Shown in pieces: positions 22,147 through 35,900 of a stretch of DNA of 64,000 bases. Every line of letters starts with the position of its first letter. The stretch's first letter is position 1. This DNA comes from Alviniconcha marisindica (taxonomy: Eukaryota > Mollusca > Gastropoda > Provannidae), in contig JABMCL010001887.1 of the NCBI GenBank assembly GCA_018857735.1, positions 250,001 to 314,000 on the forward strand. Reading direction: 5' to 3'. A program made the position numbers and the translations under genes. Under the pieces are notes generated by a model, which was given only the letters and a program-made list of their open reading frames with translations, did not search any database and was not told the origin of the DNA.

Positions 22147-25100
22147 ACATTACGGCTCCTACACACGTATCACCGCCTACAGTACCAACCCATACTCCTA
22201 CAGTACCAACCCTGACAGCTGACAAAATAACAGTGAAACCTGCCAAGATTGTTTGGATGGGGGGCGGGGTGGGGGGAGGGGGTGACTGTCACTAGACCAT
22301 TATGGAGGACAGAGACGGGATTCCATTAGGTACAAGTAAAGATGCAAACACCAGCCTGCAGACTCACACACATACGCACACACCAAAGACATGCACACCT
22401 AGACGTGCATTTCGACAAAAGTCTTTAATGTTTTGCCATGTTCGGCCCTTCAGCACAGGCTCCTGGTCTAGCACAGCCTCAATCTCCAGTTTCCCTGGCA
22501 ATTTCTGGTCCTCAATGAATGCCTTGAAGTGCCGCTCCACAGCCAACTTCTCCTCATTCGTCCATGTCTTCCTCTTGAACAGTCCCTCCACGCCTTCTTT
22601 TCCTGAAAACAACAAGTCTATGTTATCTATTTGTTGAGTTTAAAAGCAACAAGACAGAATTAAGGCACTAGGTTGTTGAACAGATTTTTAGTTTTGTCTG
22701 TTATGAAAATTTGGTCATGAAAGTCTATGTGTGAACACCTGGCATGTGCTGGGAACAGCTTCATCCAGCAATATTTCAACTATGTAAACTGACAGGTGTT
22801 GGGAACAGCTTTATCCTGCAATATTTGGTCTATATGAACACAACATGTGTTGGAGGCAGCTTTATCCCACAAAGGATATTTGCTCTATGTGAACACCTGA
22901 CAGGTGTTGGAAACAACTTTATTCTGCAATATTTGGTCTATGTCAGCACCTGATGTGTTGGAAATAGCTTTATCCCGCAAAGGACATTTGGTCTATGTGA
23001 AAACCTGATGTGTGTTGGACACAGCTTTATCCTGCAAAGGATATTTTGGTCTATGTGAACACCTGACAGGTGTTGGGAACAGCTTTATCCTGCAATATTT
23101 GGTCAATTTGAACACCTGACATGTGTTGGCAACAGCTTTATCCCGCAACATTCAATCTATGTCAACACCTCATATGTGTTGGCAACAGCTTTATCCCACA
23201 ATATTTGGTCTACGTGAACATCTGACATGTGTTGGCAACAGCTTTATTCCGCAATATTTGGTAAATTTGAACACCCAACACGTGTTGGAAACAGCTTTAT
23301 CCCGCAATATTCAATCTATGTCAACACCTGACATGTTGGCAACAGCTTTGTCCCACAATATTTGGTCTACGTGAACAGCTGACATATATATTTAGCTAGC
23401 AATATCTGGTCTATGTCAACATCTGACATGGTTGGAAATAGTTTCATTCTGCAGTAATCAGCTCATGTGAATGTCTCATGCATGTTTGAAACAGCTTCAT
23501 CCCACAATAGCCATATCATGCAACGTGGCTCTCTCAAACAATGTGCCATCACCGTTCACGCACTTTTCTTCAATACTGTAGAGGCTGGCAGGCTAGCATC
23601 CTCTTCCTCGGCATCGTCTTCAGTGTCGATGTCCTCCTCCACGTCCCCTTCATCATGACCACCATCATCATGAGCTTGATCTGCCAAACATCACAACACC
23701 TGTAGGACTCCATCCTCCTTATGTTGGGCCATCTCTGTGTCTACCAGGCCCATTGTGTGTAAGGCCCATCGCACACCAGGCCCATTGTGTATAAGGCCCA
23801 TTGCACACCAGGCCCATTGTGTATAAGGCCCATCACACACCAGACCCATTGTGTATAAGGCCCATCACACTCCAGGCCCATTGTGTGTAAGGCCCATTGC
23901 ACACTAGGACCATTGTGTATAAAGTCCATTGCACACCAGGCCCATTGTGCACCAAGTCCATTATATACCAGGCCTGGTACACAATAGGCCTGACCTGGGA
24001 CACAACAGGCCTGGGACACAATGGGCCTGGTAGTGGTACACAATGGGCCTGAGCCTGATACACAACTGAACTGGGACACAATGGGCCTGCTACACAATGG
24101 AACTGGGACACAAATGGCAATGGAACTGGGACACAACAGGCCTGGGGTGGGCCTGGTACACAATGGAACTGGGACACAACAGGCCTGGGACACAATGGGC
24201 CTGGTACACAATGAAACCAGGACACAACAGGCCTGGTACACAATGGAACTGGGACACAACAGGCCTGGGACACAATAGGCCTGGTATAATGGGCCTGAGA
24301 CACAACAGGCCTGGTACACAATGGAACTGGGACACAAGCCTGGTACACAATGGACCTGGGACACAATGGTACTGGGACACAGTGGACCTGGGACATGATA
24401 GGACTGGGACATATCTGGCATGGGACACAATGGACTCACCCTGAGACCTCATGTGAAAGAGGAATGGCAAAGCTGAAGGAGAAAGCGCGCGCACGCACAC
24501 ACCCCCCCCCCCCCCCCCCCCCGCCTCTCTCTCTCTTTCTTTCAGTATGAACCCCTACATCCCTCTCCCATAACTACCAGTAATTCCAAGACACACTTCC
24601 TCACTCTCTCAATCTCATCCATGGAAAGTGAAGGCATGGGGAGGAGCTGTGTGTGTGTGTGGGGGGGGGGGGGTAATTGGTTTTAAAGTCAGCCATGACA
24701 GTTGGGGTGGAGAGAGCAGGGAAATGACTCTGGAGCCAGGTAGATAAACGATGGCACCCAAAGCACACTTTCTGTGTGAGCATGAAGCATGGAGCAATGA
24801 CAGGTACCTACCTGAGGAAGTGTGCTGCTGTCCACCTGACCTATGTCCAAGGCTATCAGAGTGGATTTCTCTGTGAATAGCTCGCTTCCTTGCTCTGCCT
24901 GGAATAGGAAACTCAAAAGATCAATTTGACCAGCTTGTCTCAGGGACCATCAAAATCCTCTGATCTGAAGTACTGCAAGTCTGTGACACGCTGTGTAACA
25001 CTGCCCATTTGGAATTGGATGTGCATAACATATCTACACAGCCCATGCTTGAAGATGCTGTATGGGTTTTGTTGCTGTTGTTTTTGGTGTGTTTTTGTTT

Positions 25101-28100
25101 TGTTTGTTTGTTTTGTTTTTTATGTACAGTATCAAAAATGTGAAGTAAACTGACCATGTCAAAACAGTCTGTGCTTTAGGTGAAATAAGTAATGGCAACA
25201 CTGCATTTCCGATCAGTATCTGGCATGTGCCTGAAGAGAGTAAGACCTAAAACGGTACAGCCTGCAGAAGTAGGTTAAAGGGGACACCAAGCAAGGAGGA
25301 ACTGGTCTAGATTTCTGAAATGGGATGGTTTACACATGGCCATTTTCTGACACAACAGCTGAATAATAACTTCTTCTTTTTTTCCTCTTTATTTCTTTTT
25401 TAGGCATGGCTCAACCACGGTTGTTTTTGTGTGTGTGTGTGGGTGGGTTGGTGGGTTGGTGTGGTGGGGCCATATGAAGCCATGTCTTCAGAAATTATCT
25501 TCATTTTAATACTATCTACTTCCCTTTAAGATATATTCCCATGATTTTATCAAAAACAATAACACAAGTTTGAAATTTTGTTGTGCTGTCTCCTTTTTTG
25601 TCCACCTGATCATGTTTCAACCCATATTGGTACAGCAAAACACACACACGCGTGAGCACACACACATACACACACACACACACACATGCACACGCATGCA
25701 CATACACACACCACAAAAATTCCATTAATTATACATCTGGATCAGATTCCTAAAATTAAAAACAAATTCTGATCAAGTGAAGCAGTGCCATCTAATGCAG
25801 GACATACAGAGTAACTCTGTCACTTCTTTGGCTGTAACGTGTATCACCGCTGGTACATACATTGAGACCCACGCTGGGAGCTGAGACCAGGATGTATATT
25901 ATTATATATATATACATATAACATGTACTATTATTACCTTAGCCTACAAAATGGATTTTGATAAACTAATTAAACCCACAGAGAAATTGGCTTGCAACTG
26001 CCTATGGACCATCCTTAAGAAGATATTCACCAGGTGAGAACACCAGATCAAAAGCCAGGCTGGGCTGTGTATTAATTAACATGGGGTCAGTCTTACTTAG
26101 GTCATGGCAGGTGCAAAATTGTCAATCTAAGCATGGGTGCAAAACTGTCAATCCAACCTCGCCCTTGACCCAATGACCTGCTGTGACCTACCTCATAAAA
26201 AAATAAAAAAATGGCCATGTGTCAATAAACAACCCAACCTCACTTTCAATCACCTGACCTGCCATTTTCCATCTCATTAAGAATGGTCCATGAGGGAAAG
26301 TAAAGTGCAGCACAGTTAACATCAATACAAATAACAGAATATATACATATGAGGGCAGGTCAAAAAAGGTTTGCAGCTCCCATATGAAGGTGCAGATACA
26401 TAAAAGGTTCAAAAGAATGTTATTTATTTGGACAAAGCACCAAGTTAACCCAGACTGGATTAGCATGTTGTGTTTTGTCCTATTATAATAATAGCGTTCT
26501 TTTTAACCTTTTACATGTTTAGATCTTGTTTTGGAACACTAGCAGTCATTCTTTTTTGTTTTTTTGTTTTCTTCTTCTTCAAATTTCACCCATATGAAGG
26601 GTGTGTTTTCAGAAATTGTACAGCTGTTCTTTTTCAACAGTCACCCTTCAGGCTCCACACACTGCCCCCAGGGGTTTTCTTCTTTCAGTATGTCCACCAT
26701 CATCATTGTGAGGATTCTGACATGTATTTCAGGGGGTTACCAGTTTAGAAAATATTTTGCTGCAGCTGCCTGGATGATCAGTATCAAGGGAGGATTGGGG
26801 GGGGAGGGGGAGGGGGAGGGGGAGAGAGGGGAAGTTGGGAGGGGGAGCTATATCCAGGACTTGAAAGTTTCCACCAAGGGCGCTGTTACTGCCGCTGGTG
26901 GAAGGCTGTTCCATTCGCTGATGGTGCGGGGGAAGAAGGACTCCTTCCTGTAAGAGGTCTTGCAAGCAGGAAGTAGGTATGTCGCCTGATGGGACTGGAG
27001 GGTAGTGTTGCTGCTGTGCCACAATGCCCGCCTGGAACTGGAAGAAGGCCTTGTCTTGCCTATGTCTGTGTATCCCTCATAGCAACCAGATATAAGGGCA
27101 TCCCCAGTGGTAAAATGTGCTCCAGCAAAATGCTTCTTCCGGTCTGGGAACTGACAGAAGTCTGAAGGTGCCAGATCTGGAGAACATGGTGGGTGCTTCC
27201 CCAATGGATTGTTGTCATGGCAATAGCTGATATGTGTGTCTGGAGGGGGGGTGCAGGTGGGGGCGTGGGGTTGTCCTCATTGAAAATCACCCCACTGGTT
27301 AACCTTCCACGGCACTTGGCAATGATACTGTCTCACAACTGCCACAGCAAGGTCGCGTAGTATTGTCCAATTACTCTATGCCCCTTTCCAAAACAAATCC
27401 ATCCATAAAGTTACATTGACAATGACATCCAAAACAACTGACACCAAAACTGTCCCTACTTCCAGGAAGACCATGCCTTGCATGGAAGGGGTGAGTCAGT
27501 GTTTTCAATACTTTACAATTAAATGTTGCTTTTGTGTCAAGGGGTGAACCCATAATGCATCCACAGTCACAAATCTATTCAAAATTCTGGCAGGATCTCC
27601 TTCAAATCAGAGCAAACTGTCACAACAGATTCTGAATCGGACTTGCTCTTGAGTGTCAGTCAGACACTTGGAGTCCCACCTTGCAGACACTTTTCTCATA
27701 CCAAGCTCTGTTGTTTGGTCAAGATGTAAAGAACACTTGGGTGTGACTCTGTGAGATGCCCAGAGTAGTGGCTATGTGCCTGACAGCCACTGATCAGCCA
27801 TAACTAGCTCACAGTTTGTAGCACTCGTTTCTTGGTTCATGGCAGCTGCAGGTCTTTCAGTACAGGCGTCATCTTGCATGCTGTCTCTTCCTCTTCTAAA
27901 TTCTGCTGACTACTGTTTGATTGTGGTGTAAAGCCCGTTCTTAATTGGGCAAACTGGTTTTTCACCAAATGTACGTCAGACAGTTTGACGAACTATAATT
28001 CATTTCTTAACTGACCTTTTGGTTCGCTGAACATGGTTCGGACAGTGCAACAAACAATATACTTCATTCTTAACTGGCTTATAAAGAGATGCAAACTTCG

Positions 28101-31100
28101 GCCTGAACTTGCAGCAGAAATGCAGCAGACAGCATGATCCAAAATGTACACTAAAGTCAATATACTTTAATCATCCCTCACAGTGTAATTCAACTAACTA
28201 CTATATCATTCTGGATCTCAGAAACAAGGCTGCACCTCCCACAAGTCAACAAATAGGTTAATTACCTCCAAAGTGAGTGAAGTAGGAGAGCTCTCTTTGC
28301 TCTCAACCAACCAGAGGCAAGATTTGCCAAATTGGGCAATTTTTTTCTCAGAACATGTTGAATGTAGCTTTTTGGACCCCGAATATAGCTTTGTCACAGT
28401 TCAACGAAATACCTTGAACTAGGTTCGAGAAGCAAAGTTCACCCAATTAAGAAGAACCAACTATGTTCACCAAACGTTTTTTTAGGTTCAACGAATACCC
28501 CAAAGTATGTTCACGAAGCAAATGTTCGCCCAATTAAGAATGGGCTTAAGACAGAACGTCCTCCCTATGAGCTTCAACCATGTCCTCATCAACGACAAAC
28601 ATGAATTTTTGCAAGTAATCTTCCACAAGGCATACATGCAATTGCGCACCAATTTTTGTGGCTGTGGCTCAACTCCTTCACATGGGGGCTGCAAACATTT
28701 GTACTAACCCTTGTGCATAACATAAAACAAAGACAACAGAAAATGCATTGATCACAATTTTCACAGCACCTTCCTTCTTACACTTCTTAGTATGTATCTT
28801 ACAAAAGAAACTATTAGACACATGCACAAAAATGTTTGGTCGCTAACAGCTGTTTAGTTTTCAAGTAATTATTTCTACACAGCAATTGTGTAATACATGT
28901 ATAAAAAGAAAATTTTATACAGATATTAATGATTAGACATTATTAATCTTTTCTTCACACTTGGTCAAGTTGATGCCAAACTAGACAACTTGCTGAATCA
29001 GTGCTCAAGTTTCTGGGGTGTATGTATTATACTGATAGCTTAACTTTCTGCAAGGCATGCATGTATTATATTAGTTAGCCTAACTTTTTGTGAGGTGTAT
29101 ATGTATCATAGGGGTTAACAAAGAACACTGAACAAATCTGTGAACTGGTTTGGCCCAGCAGTAAGGGTCAAAGCCAGTAAGTGGACAAAACTGTGCATTT
29201 TGTGGACATTGTCTTGTAAAGACTTCCCCTAACAATTGATGAAACATTAAAATTGCTTTCACTGCCGCCCATCTTAATCATGCATGGTGGTGACAGTGTA
29301 GTGCTAGGTATAGTTCCCCCTCCATCCACCTCCTGGGATCTCGGTCCCTGCCAATAGGTACGCAGAGACAATTCCATGATAAACAAGTCTAAAGAAGAAA
29401 GGACTGGGAGTCGGGCTTAAGTTCTGAGCAAGCATAATTGCATTACACAAAGCTTTCACTTCTGGCAGTGGCATGCCCTGAACATAAACAGAAAGGAGAA
29501 AGTAAAACAACGTTTTAAAAGCATAATACAAAAGAAGCACTCACCCTCCAGCGTCAAAGGATCCCAACAATGTGAAGTTGTTCAAAAGCAAGTACTCCAC
29601 CACAAACACGGGACGACAGCAAGCAAAGTGGTTTGGTTTGGTTTTGGGCATTCTTCTTTTGTGCATTCTTCAAACATAAACAAGGTTCGTTGCATGGCGG
29701 AAAACACCCTTCGGTGGGTCCAGTGGTTCTCACTCTCAGTGCACAGCCAGTGTTCGCTCAAGCTCAGTGTACGATAACACTTGACAGTGCCCTGTCCGTG
29801 CACCAAACCTGATCCGGAAAGTTTCAGACTTCAAATAGCTCAAATGATGCCAGACCAACAACACAAAATCCAAAATCCATACAGGCTTTAAGTTCAACTA
29901 CCACAGCAGTCTTGACTTCAAAACGTTAATAATTAAGTAATTAAGAAGGAACCCCAACTTTTTCTACAAGTACTAGTATTCCTTAATAATAATAATAAAT
30001 TTTATTTATAATGTGCCTGTCCCAGTTCTGCAAAAACGAGCTCCAAGCACAGTACAGCTTCACATATCAGGCTCAATACATAGCTAAGAAATACATGCAT
30101 TAAAAACAACAACAATAACAACAACAAACCATATTTAGTTAATACAGTTGCATCAGACATGACAAAGATTATGACCAACTGATTTTAAAAAAATGTTTTA
30201 AATAAAAATCATATTACTGTAATAATTTTGGTATTCCTTCCATCCAGCAATGATGTACTAACACAGAGTTTGGTCACACAGGTTCAGTCATATAAAGCAC
30301 AAATGGATCTGAACCCGTGTTTAGTTATTATGACCTTGAAATGACCTTGAACTGCATATGCCAAACTCATCACAAATTACTGGTTATTTTGTTAACCTCC
30401 CATCCAAAAAATTATTATGCTTACAAAAACACTGGACAATTACTTTTAGAATTCAAGGCTGTGACCTTGACTTTGACCTTGATGATGGCAATCCAAACTT
30501 CTTGCATTACAGTGTCTCACAACCATAATGATGTACCAGCATGCAAAGTTTGGCTGCAAATGGTCCAGTGTTTCAGAAGATACGATGAACAAAAAAATAT
30601 TCACATATATTTTCAAGGATTTGAACTCTGTGATCTTAACCATCTCAACATCGCAGCCTTGGCTCTTTACATGATACTGTCATTGTCAGTTACAATAAAC
30701 ATACATAAAAACATACCACTGAAAAATGTCTACTGTTCAAAAGATATGCACACACACACACACACAAAAAAACACTAAATTCTGGGGACTTGAGCTGTAA
30801 CTTTCAGATCTAACCATCATCATCATCATCATCATAATAATAATAGTGTATATTTAGAATGTATCTTAACTTTTACATGGCACTCACCCTGTAATAATGC
30901 ACAAGTTAGCATATGCCTGATTGTACTGCCCTATTCTGAGACTCAGAATACAAGTAATGGTCAAACATTCTTTGAAATTTCAAACCTTGTGACACTGGTA
31001 GCTACTCACCACTGTCACTTTGGCAGGTAATCATATTCATAGTACACCAGTGTTAATCACACAGTGAGCCTGTTTGAGAGCAGAGAATAGCGCCATATAA

Positions 31101-32243
31101 AAGTGATCACCAACCACATGCCTGTGTTCCTGACATGTGAGAAAGCAACCTAAGCATTTTGCATTCAGGAGAGTCAGGCTTGCAAATGGTAATTAATACA
31201 CCAACACATCAAACTGGGTTGTAGCAAATTCAGTAGTTCAGAACACATGGAACAACATTCCCTGAGGAGTCAAGTACACTGTGTTCCTGACCTATGATAC
31301 TGCAACCTAAGCATTTTGCATTCATGAGAGTCACATTTGCAATTGGTAATTAATACACCAACTCACAAAACACTGGGCTGAAGTGAGTTCAGTAGTTCAG
31401 AACACACGGAACAACATTCCCTGAGGAGTCAAGCATTTGATGTAGCTTAAAAATAGTAATCCAGAGTTTCTTTAAAACACTTCACCTCAGCATCACGATG
31501 CACCAGTATACTACACAGATGATGGTTGAAAATAATTCAGTAGTTCAGAGGCTGGTGGACACAGAAACTGCTTTAAGACATGAACCCTGTGCCTTTGACC
31601 CTGATGATGGCTTTCAAAATGTTTCTGCACGACACTTTGGCACACAATGTCAAAACATAATGTTACATCCCCTGCAAAATACTCAGCACTTCAGAATACA
31701 TCTTCTGGACAATAGCAAGATGAAGAGATGGACAGAAAGGGAGACACACAACCAGATATAATGCCCTCAACATCATCAAGGGCTGTATAGCCTATTATTA
31801 GAGATGGTTGTACATCTGCATCACTGTCCTGAACATTCATACTACATGGAAATCCATATCTGGCACAATTCTACATTGCATGCCACTTCTAAGGAAGCTC
31901 CAGTGGCTGCCACATGAACTACAAAATCAAATACAAAACCTAATGCCTTTCAGAAGCAGCCCACCATTCTCAACAAATCTTTCTGTTCTAACAGTACTTC
32001 TCCTATTAAACAAGTGCTGATTCTGCATACTGCAGGCACAAAGTCCATATATGTGCATGTGCATGTGTGCTAACAAATAAATGAGGCGATGTCCAATAAG
32101 CAAAATTCGGAAATAGTGAAATACCCTCATGGAGGGGATGATATCAATGTTATCATAGCCACACCATAAAACAACACCACTACAGAAAGCAGTCACAGAA
32201 AATACCAAAGCTGAGAAAATAATCTATTTTATCTGGCCATCAA

Positions 32244-32297
<54 letters not shown>

Positions 32298-32401
32298 CAC
32301 ATGTACACATATTACCATGATAATACCAAGCACCTCTCATCAAATATTTAAACAAAACTGTAAATCATGTATTAAATAAATGTCAAAAGCAAACGGCTGC
32401 T

Positions 32402-32440
<39 letters not shown>

Positions 32441-32911
32441 TATACCTGTATGCATGCATGCACACTCACACTTGCACCCACCCACAGAGAAAATAAATAA
32501 AATGCCACTTTCATTAAATATCTCATAAACAAGTGCAAAATATATTGTATACAAACAGATTTCAAAATTGAACATCTGTGACTGTTTCAGCGACAGCAAG
32601 TGCCTTATTAATGTTCCATGTGTCAGTGCCTTCAGAAGCTCTTGCCAACAAAAAACCATGTCAGCTGTCACACAGCTTGTGCATATATTCTTCCCCATCA
32701 CGCAGGCTGTAAAAAACCCAAGGTCCATGTACGATGGGAGAGGGCTTCAGTGATAGCATTTTTCAAACCATTTTTCAAATCTGATGAAAGTGGTTCACGG
32801 AAACTGGTCAATCACTGTAACCGTCAGATACAGTCATCTAAACTAGAGCTCTGCTAGCGAACACCTTGGCTTGCTCCCTCCCCCAGCCAGGACACACACA
32901 ATGCACCACAT

Positions 32912-32968
<57 letters not shown>

Positions 32969-35900
32969 TTACTTGTTTTTTCTTCTTTTGAGAACAAGTC
33001 AAACACAACAACAGCCAGTACACCTGACTGGTTGCTCATTTTGTTTCCGGTATATACTGAGCTTAACAGGTACCGGACATTACCATTTACCACGAAGCCT
33101 GGGGCTTCAAGTATGAAGAGAGAGGGACTGGACTAAAACCAAGCCAATTGAGCAGTTCACCCCCGCAACACATCCAAAACTGACTCACCTTTGTCTGTAT
33201 CAATGGGGCGGCCTGGGGTGTAGCTGGGGTCATCGTCATCCTGAGCATCATCAGAGGCCGAGTCCATGCTGTCGTCACTGTTGTTCAAGGCTGCACAACC
33301 ACCACCACCACCTCAGAGAGTGAGGAACACATGCTGACACTCGACCAGCTCTGGTCTCATGAAATACGTGCAGGTCAAACACAGGTTTAGCAACTGTCGG
33401 TACTGAAATCAACGGAACTTCTTTTATTTTGTCACCACCCTACATATCCAGACAAAAGTCTTCAAAAAAGTGTAACATTGCTGAGTTGTTCATTTATAGA
33501 GACCACGGTCCCCTCACCCAAGCAGCATTGGGGCTACTACAAGCAGTAGCTGAAGCAAAGTTGGGGAAACGCACAAACACACGCACACACACACAATGCA
33601 CCACACACACAATCTCTCTCTCTCTCTCTCTGTTCTTTTCTTTTCTTCTTCTTTTTTTCTGAGAACCAGTCAAACACAACAACAGCCAGTACGTCTGACT
33701 GGTTGCTGATTTTGTTTCCAGTATATACTGAGCTTAAAGAAAAAGTCCAAGGTTTTTAAGTATGCAAAATGACCATCGAAATGACTGACAAATGAGTCAC
33801 TAGTTTCAGATTTAATCAAATAATTTTTTTTAATAAATGTTTAATTGGGTTTTTAATCGATTTTATTTTCTGTAGGCTGGCAGAAACGAGTCTCAGGTTC
33901 TCCATCAGTCACGTGACTTTCCCAAAGTGACGTCAGTCTGGGGGTCAGTGCGGTTGCCATCTTAGATTCTTCAGTAAACTGTGTATGCGTGTGGTCGACA
34001 AAAAAGTTAACTATGCCAGCCTACTGTGTTGCCGCGAACTGTAACAATTCACAGACGACCCCAGGTATAACAATGCACAAGCTCCCGCGCAATCGACCCG
34101 CAGTGAGGCGAAAGTGGATTGAATTTATACAATTCAAACGAGCTGACTTTCTTGCTGCGCCGCATCACGCCCATTTGTGTAGCGAGCACTTCTGTGAGTG
34201 CAATTTCGCAAACCCCATGGAATACTGCATGGGGTTTGCTTTGAAGCTGACATGATGTTCCGGTACTCTTTCAAAATCCTGCCTGACAGGCTCAAACTGA
34301 TACGGCTGTATCCTTGTGGGTCTCTCGGGCAAAGTATCAGCTTCAGCTTCGGAGCTCGAGTTGGCCATTTCGCAGCGACTCCCCAGAGTGACGTAGCAGG
34401 CATGTGGTCACATGATTTGGGCGTCATGGTGACGCTTTCAGTATGACAGAAAACACCTTTTTTCATGCATTTATGATCCTCAGATCACAGCTTCACCTGT
34501 ATCATCGTTCTCAGCGAGCTTTAACGGAAATTGTGTCAAAAATCACCCCTAACCTTGGACTTGTCCTTTAACAGGTAAAATACCAAAAATTACCATTTAC
34601 CTGCAGAGCTAGCAGGAAAAATTCCCCAAAAATGCTCACATTTTGACAACTAACATCATGTTGCCATTGACCACTCTCTCACGCAATTTCACTCTCCTCC
34701 TCCCCAAACTATTCCAAATCTGGCTCCCATCCGTCGTCCCAGTCATCAATTTGGCAGCGTTTGCAATGTAAACAGTAGGTTCTGTGCATCAATACCATCA
34801 TAGCATCAAAAGAAATGAACTCAGCTCACCTGACATGTCTGTGATCCATTCAGACTCGCTGCCTTTGTTCCACTCTGACTCCGCATTTTTGACTCGCTCC
34901 GGCTCCGTGTCTTCTTCCTCCAGTCGTTCGCGCTTCACATCAATGCTCTTCACAGATGATGTCGGGGAGTCGACTGGCACCAGAGGGATGGACAGGGACC
35001 GTAACTGTGAGTGGGGGGCTGAGTGTGGCGCCCCCTGAGGACTGGCGAGTCGCTCGCCTGTGGAGGCGGATGCTGAATCACAACCAGAGTCGTAGTCTGA
35101 GGCATGCTGGAGGAAGGGTTCTGAGGACAAAAAGACCTGGGTCAGAGACAGGAAGACCTGAGTCCCTCACAGAAGACAGCAAGACCTGGGTCAGAGACAG
35201 GAAGACCTAAGTCCCTCACGGAAGACAGCAAGACCTGGGTCAGAGACAGGAAGACCTAGGTCACTCACAGAAGACAGCAAGACCGGGGTCAGCAACAGGA
35301 AGACCTAGGTCACTCACAGAAGACAGCAACACCTGGGTCAGAGATGGGAAGACCTAGGTCACTCACAGAAGACAGCAAGACCCCCACCCCCTCCTCCCAT
35401 TTTGTTGTTGTTGTTTTGTTTGCTTGTTTGTTTGTTTTTTGTTGTCATTTTGGTCTTTGGTGGTTTTGTTGCCTCTGACGTTTTGACAACAATTTCCCAT
35501 CTTGCCATCGTAAATGTCTGTGTGATTATCATTTTATCTATAGGTAACACTCAAATAAGCATATTGCTTTTGTGTTTCCTGTACTTATTTGTTGAGCTTA
35601 TGATTACGATGAATGAATAAAAATTTGTTTAAACCAAGACCTGGGTCAGAGACAGGAAGACCTAGGTCACTCAGAAGACAAAAAGACATGGGTCAGCGAC
35701 AGGAAGACCTAGGTCACTCACAGAAGACAGCAACACCTGGGTCAAAGATGGGAAGACCTAGGTCGCTCACAGAAGACAGTAAGACCTGGGTCAGAGACAG
35801 GAAGACCTAGGTCACTCACAGAAGACAGCAAGACCTGGGTCAGTGACAGGCAGACCTAGGTCACTCACAGAAAACAGCAAGACCTGGGTCCGAGACGGGA

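Larger units (their letters stand above)
26350..28713 (-). mobile_element. Dead mariner-family transposon with nested insertions
   Basis: The minus strand, in broken frames, reads like a mariner transposase: EFRRGRDSMQDDACTERP (about 27905-27850), then ELGMRKVSARWDSKCLT (about 27700), FEGDPARILNRFVT and ALWVHPL (about 27600-27540), and HPPCSPDLAPSDF (about 27200-27150). Frameshifts and stops break it and part of the catalytic core is eroded. The right end near 28678-28712 (ATGGGGGCTGCAAACATTTG) is a diverged inverted copy of the left end at 26351-26395 (GAGGGCAGGTCAAAAAAGG, TTTGCAGCTCCCATATG). Subtracting the nested insertions leaves roughly the usual 1.3 kb of mariner elements. Confidence 0.75.
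33738..34567. mobile_element. Kolobok-like DNA element (830 bp), TTAA target sites
   Basis: TTAA lies on both sides (33734-33737 and 34568-34571). The ends are inverted, AGAAAAAGTCCAAGGTT against AGGACAAGTCCAAGGTT (15/17). The sister repeat at 33050-33070 shows the undisturbed junction GAGCTTAACAGGTA, which matches the two flanks here joined through a single TTAA. The element holds a THAP-domain frame on plus and another short frame on minus. THAP domains plus TTAA duplications fit the Kolobok superfamily as I know it. It is a short derivative without a catalytic region. Confidence 0.82.

Noticed and set aside
22015..22222. Frames encoding long VCVCVC peptides
   Set aside because: Pure (TG)n microsatellite translation.
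23741..24439. 232-codon minus-strand frame with CVPGPLCPSSIV repeats
   Set aside because: Produced by the inverted CCAGGCCCATTG array; both strands and several frames are open.
24812..24898. Alternative frame AEQGSELFTEKSTLIALDIG for exon 6
   Set aside because: It looks protein-like but needs phase 0 from exon 5, which ends in phase 1; the chosen frame joins both neighbours without a stop.
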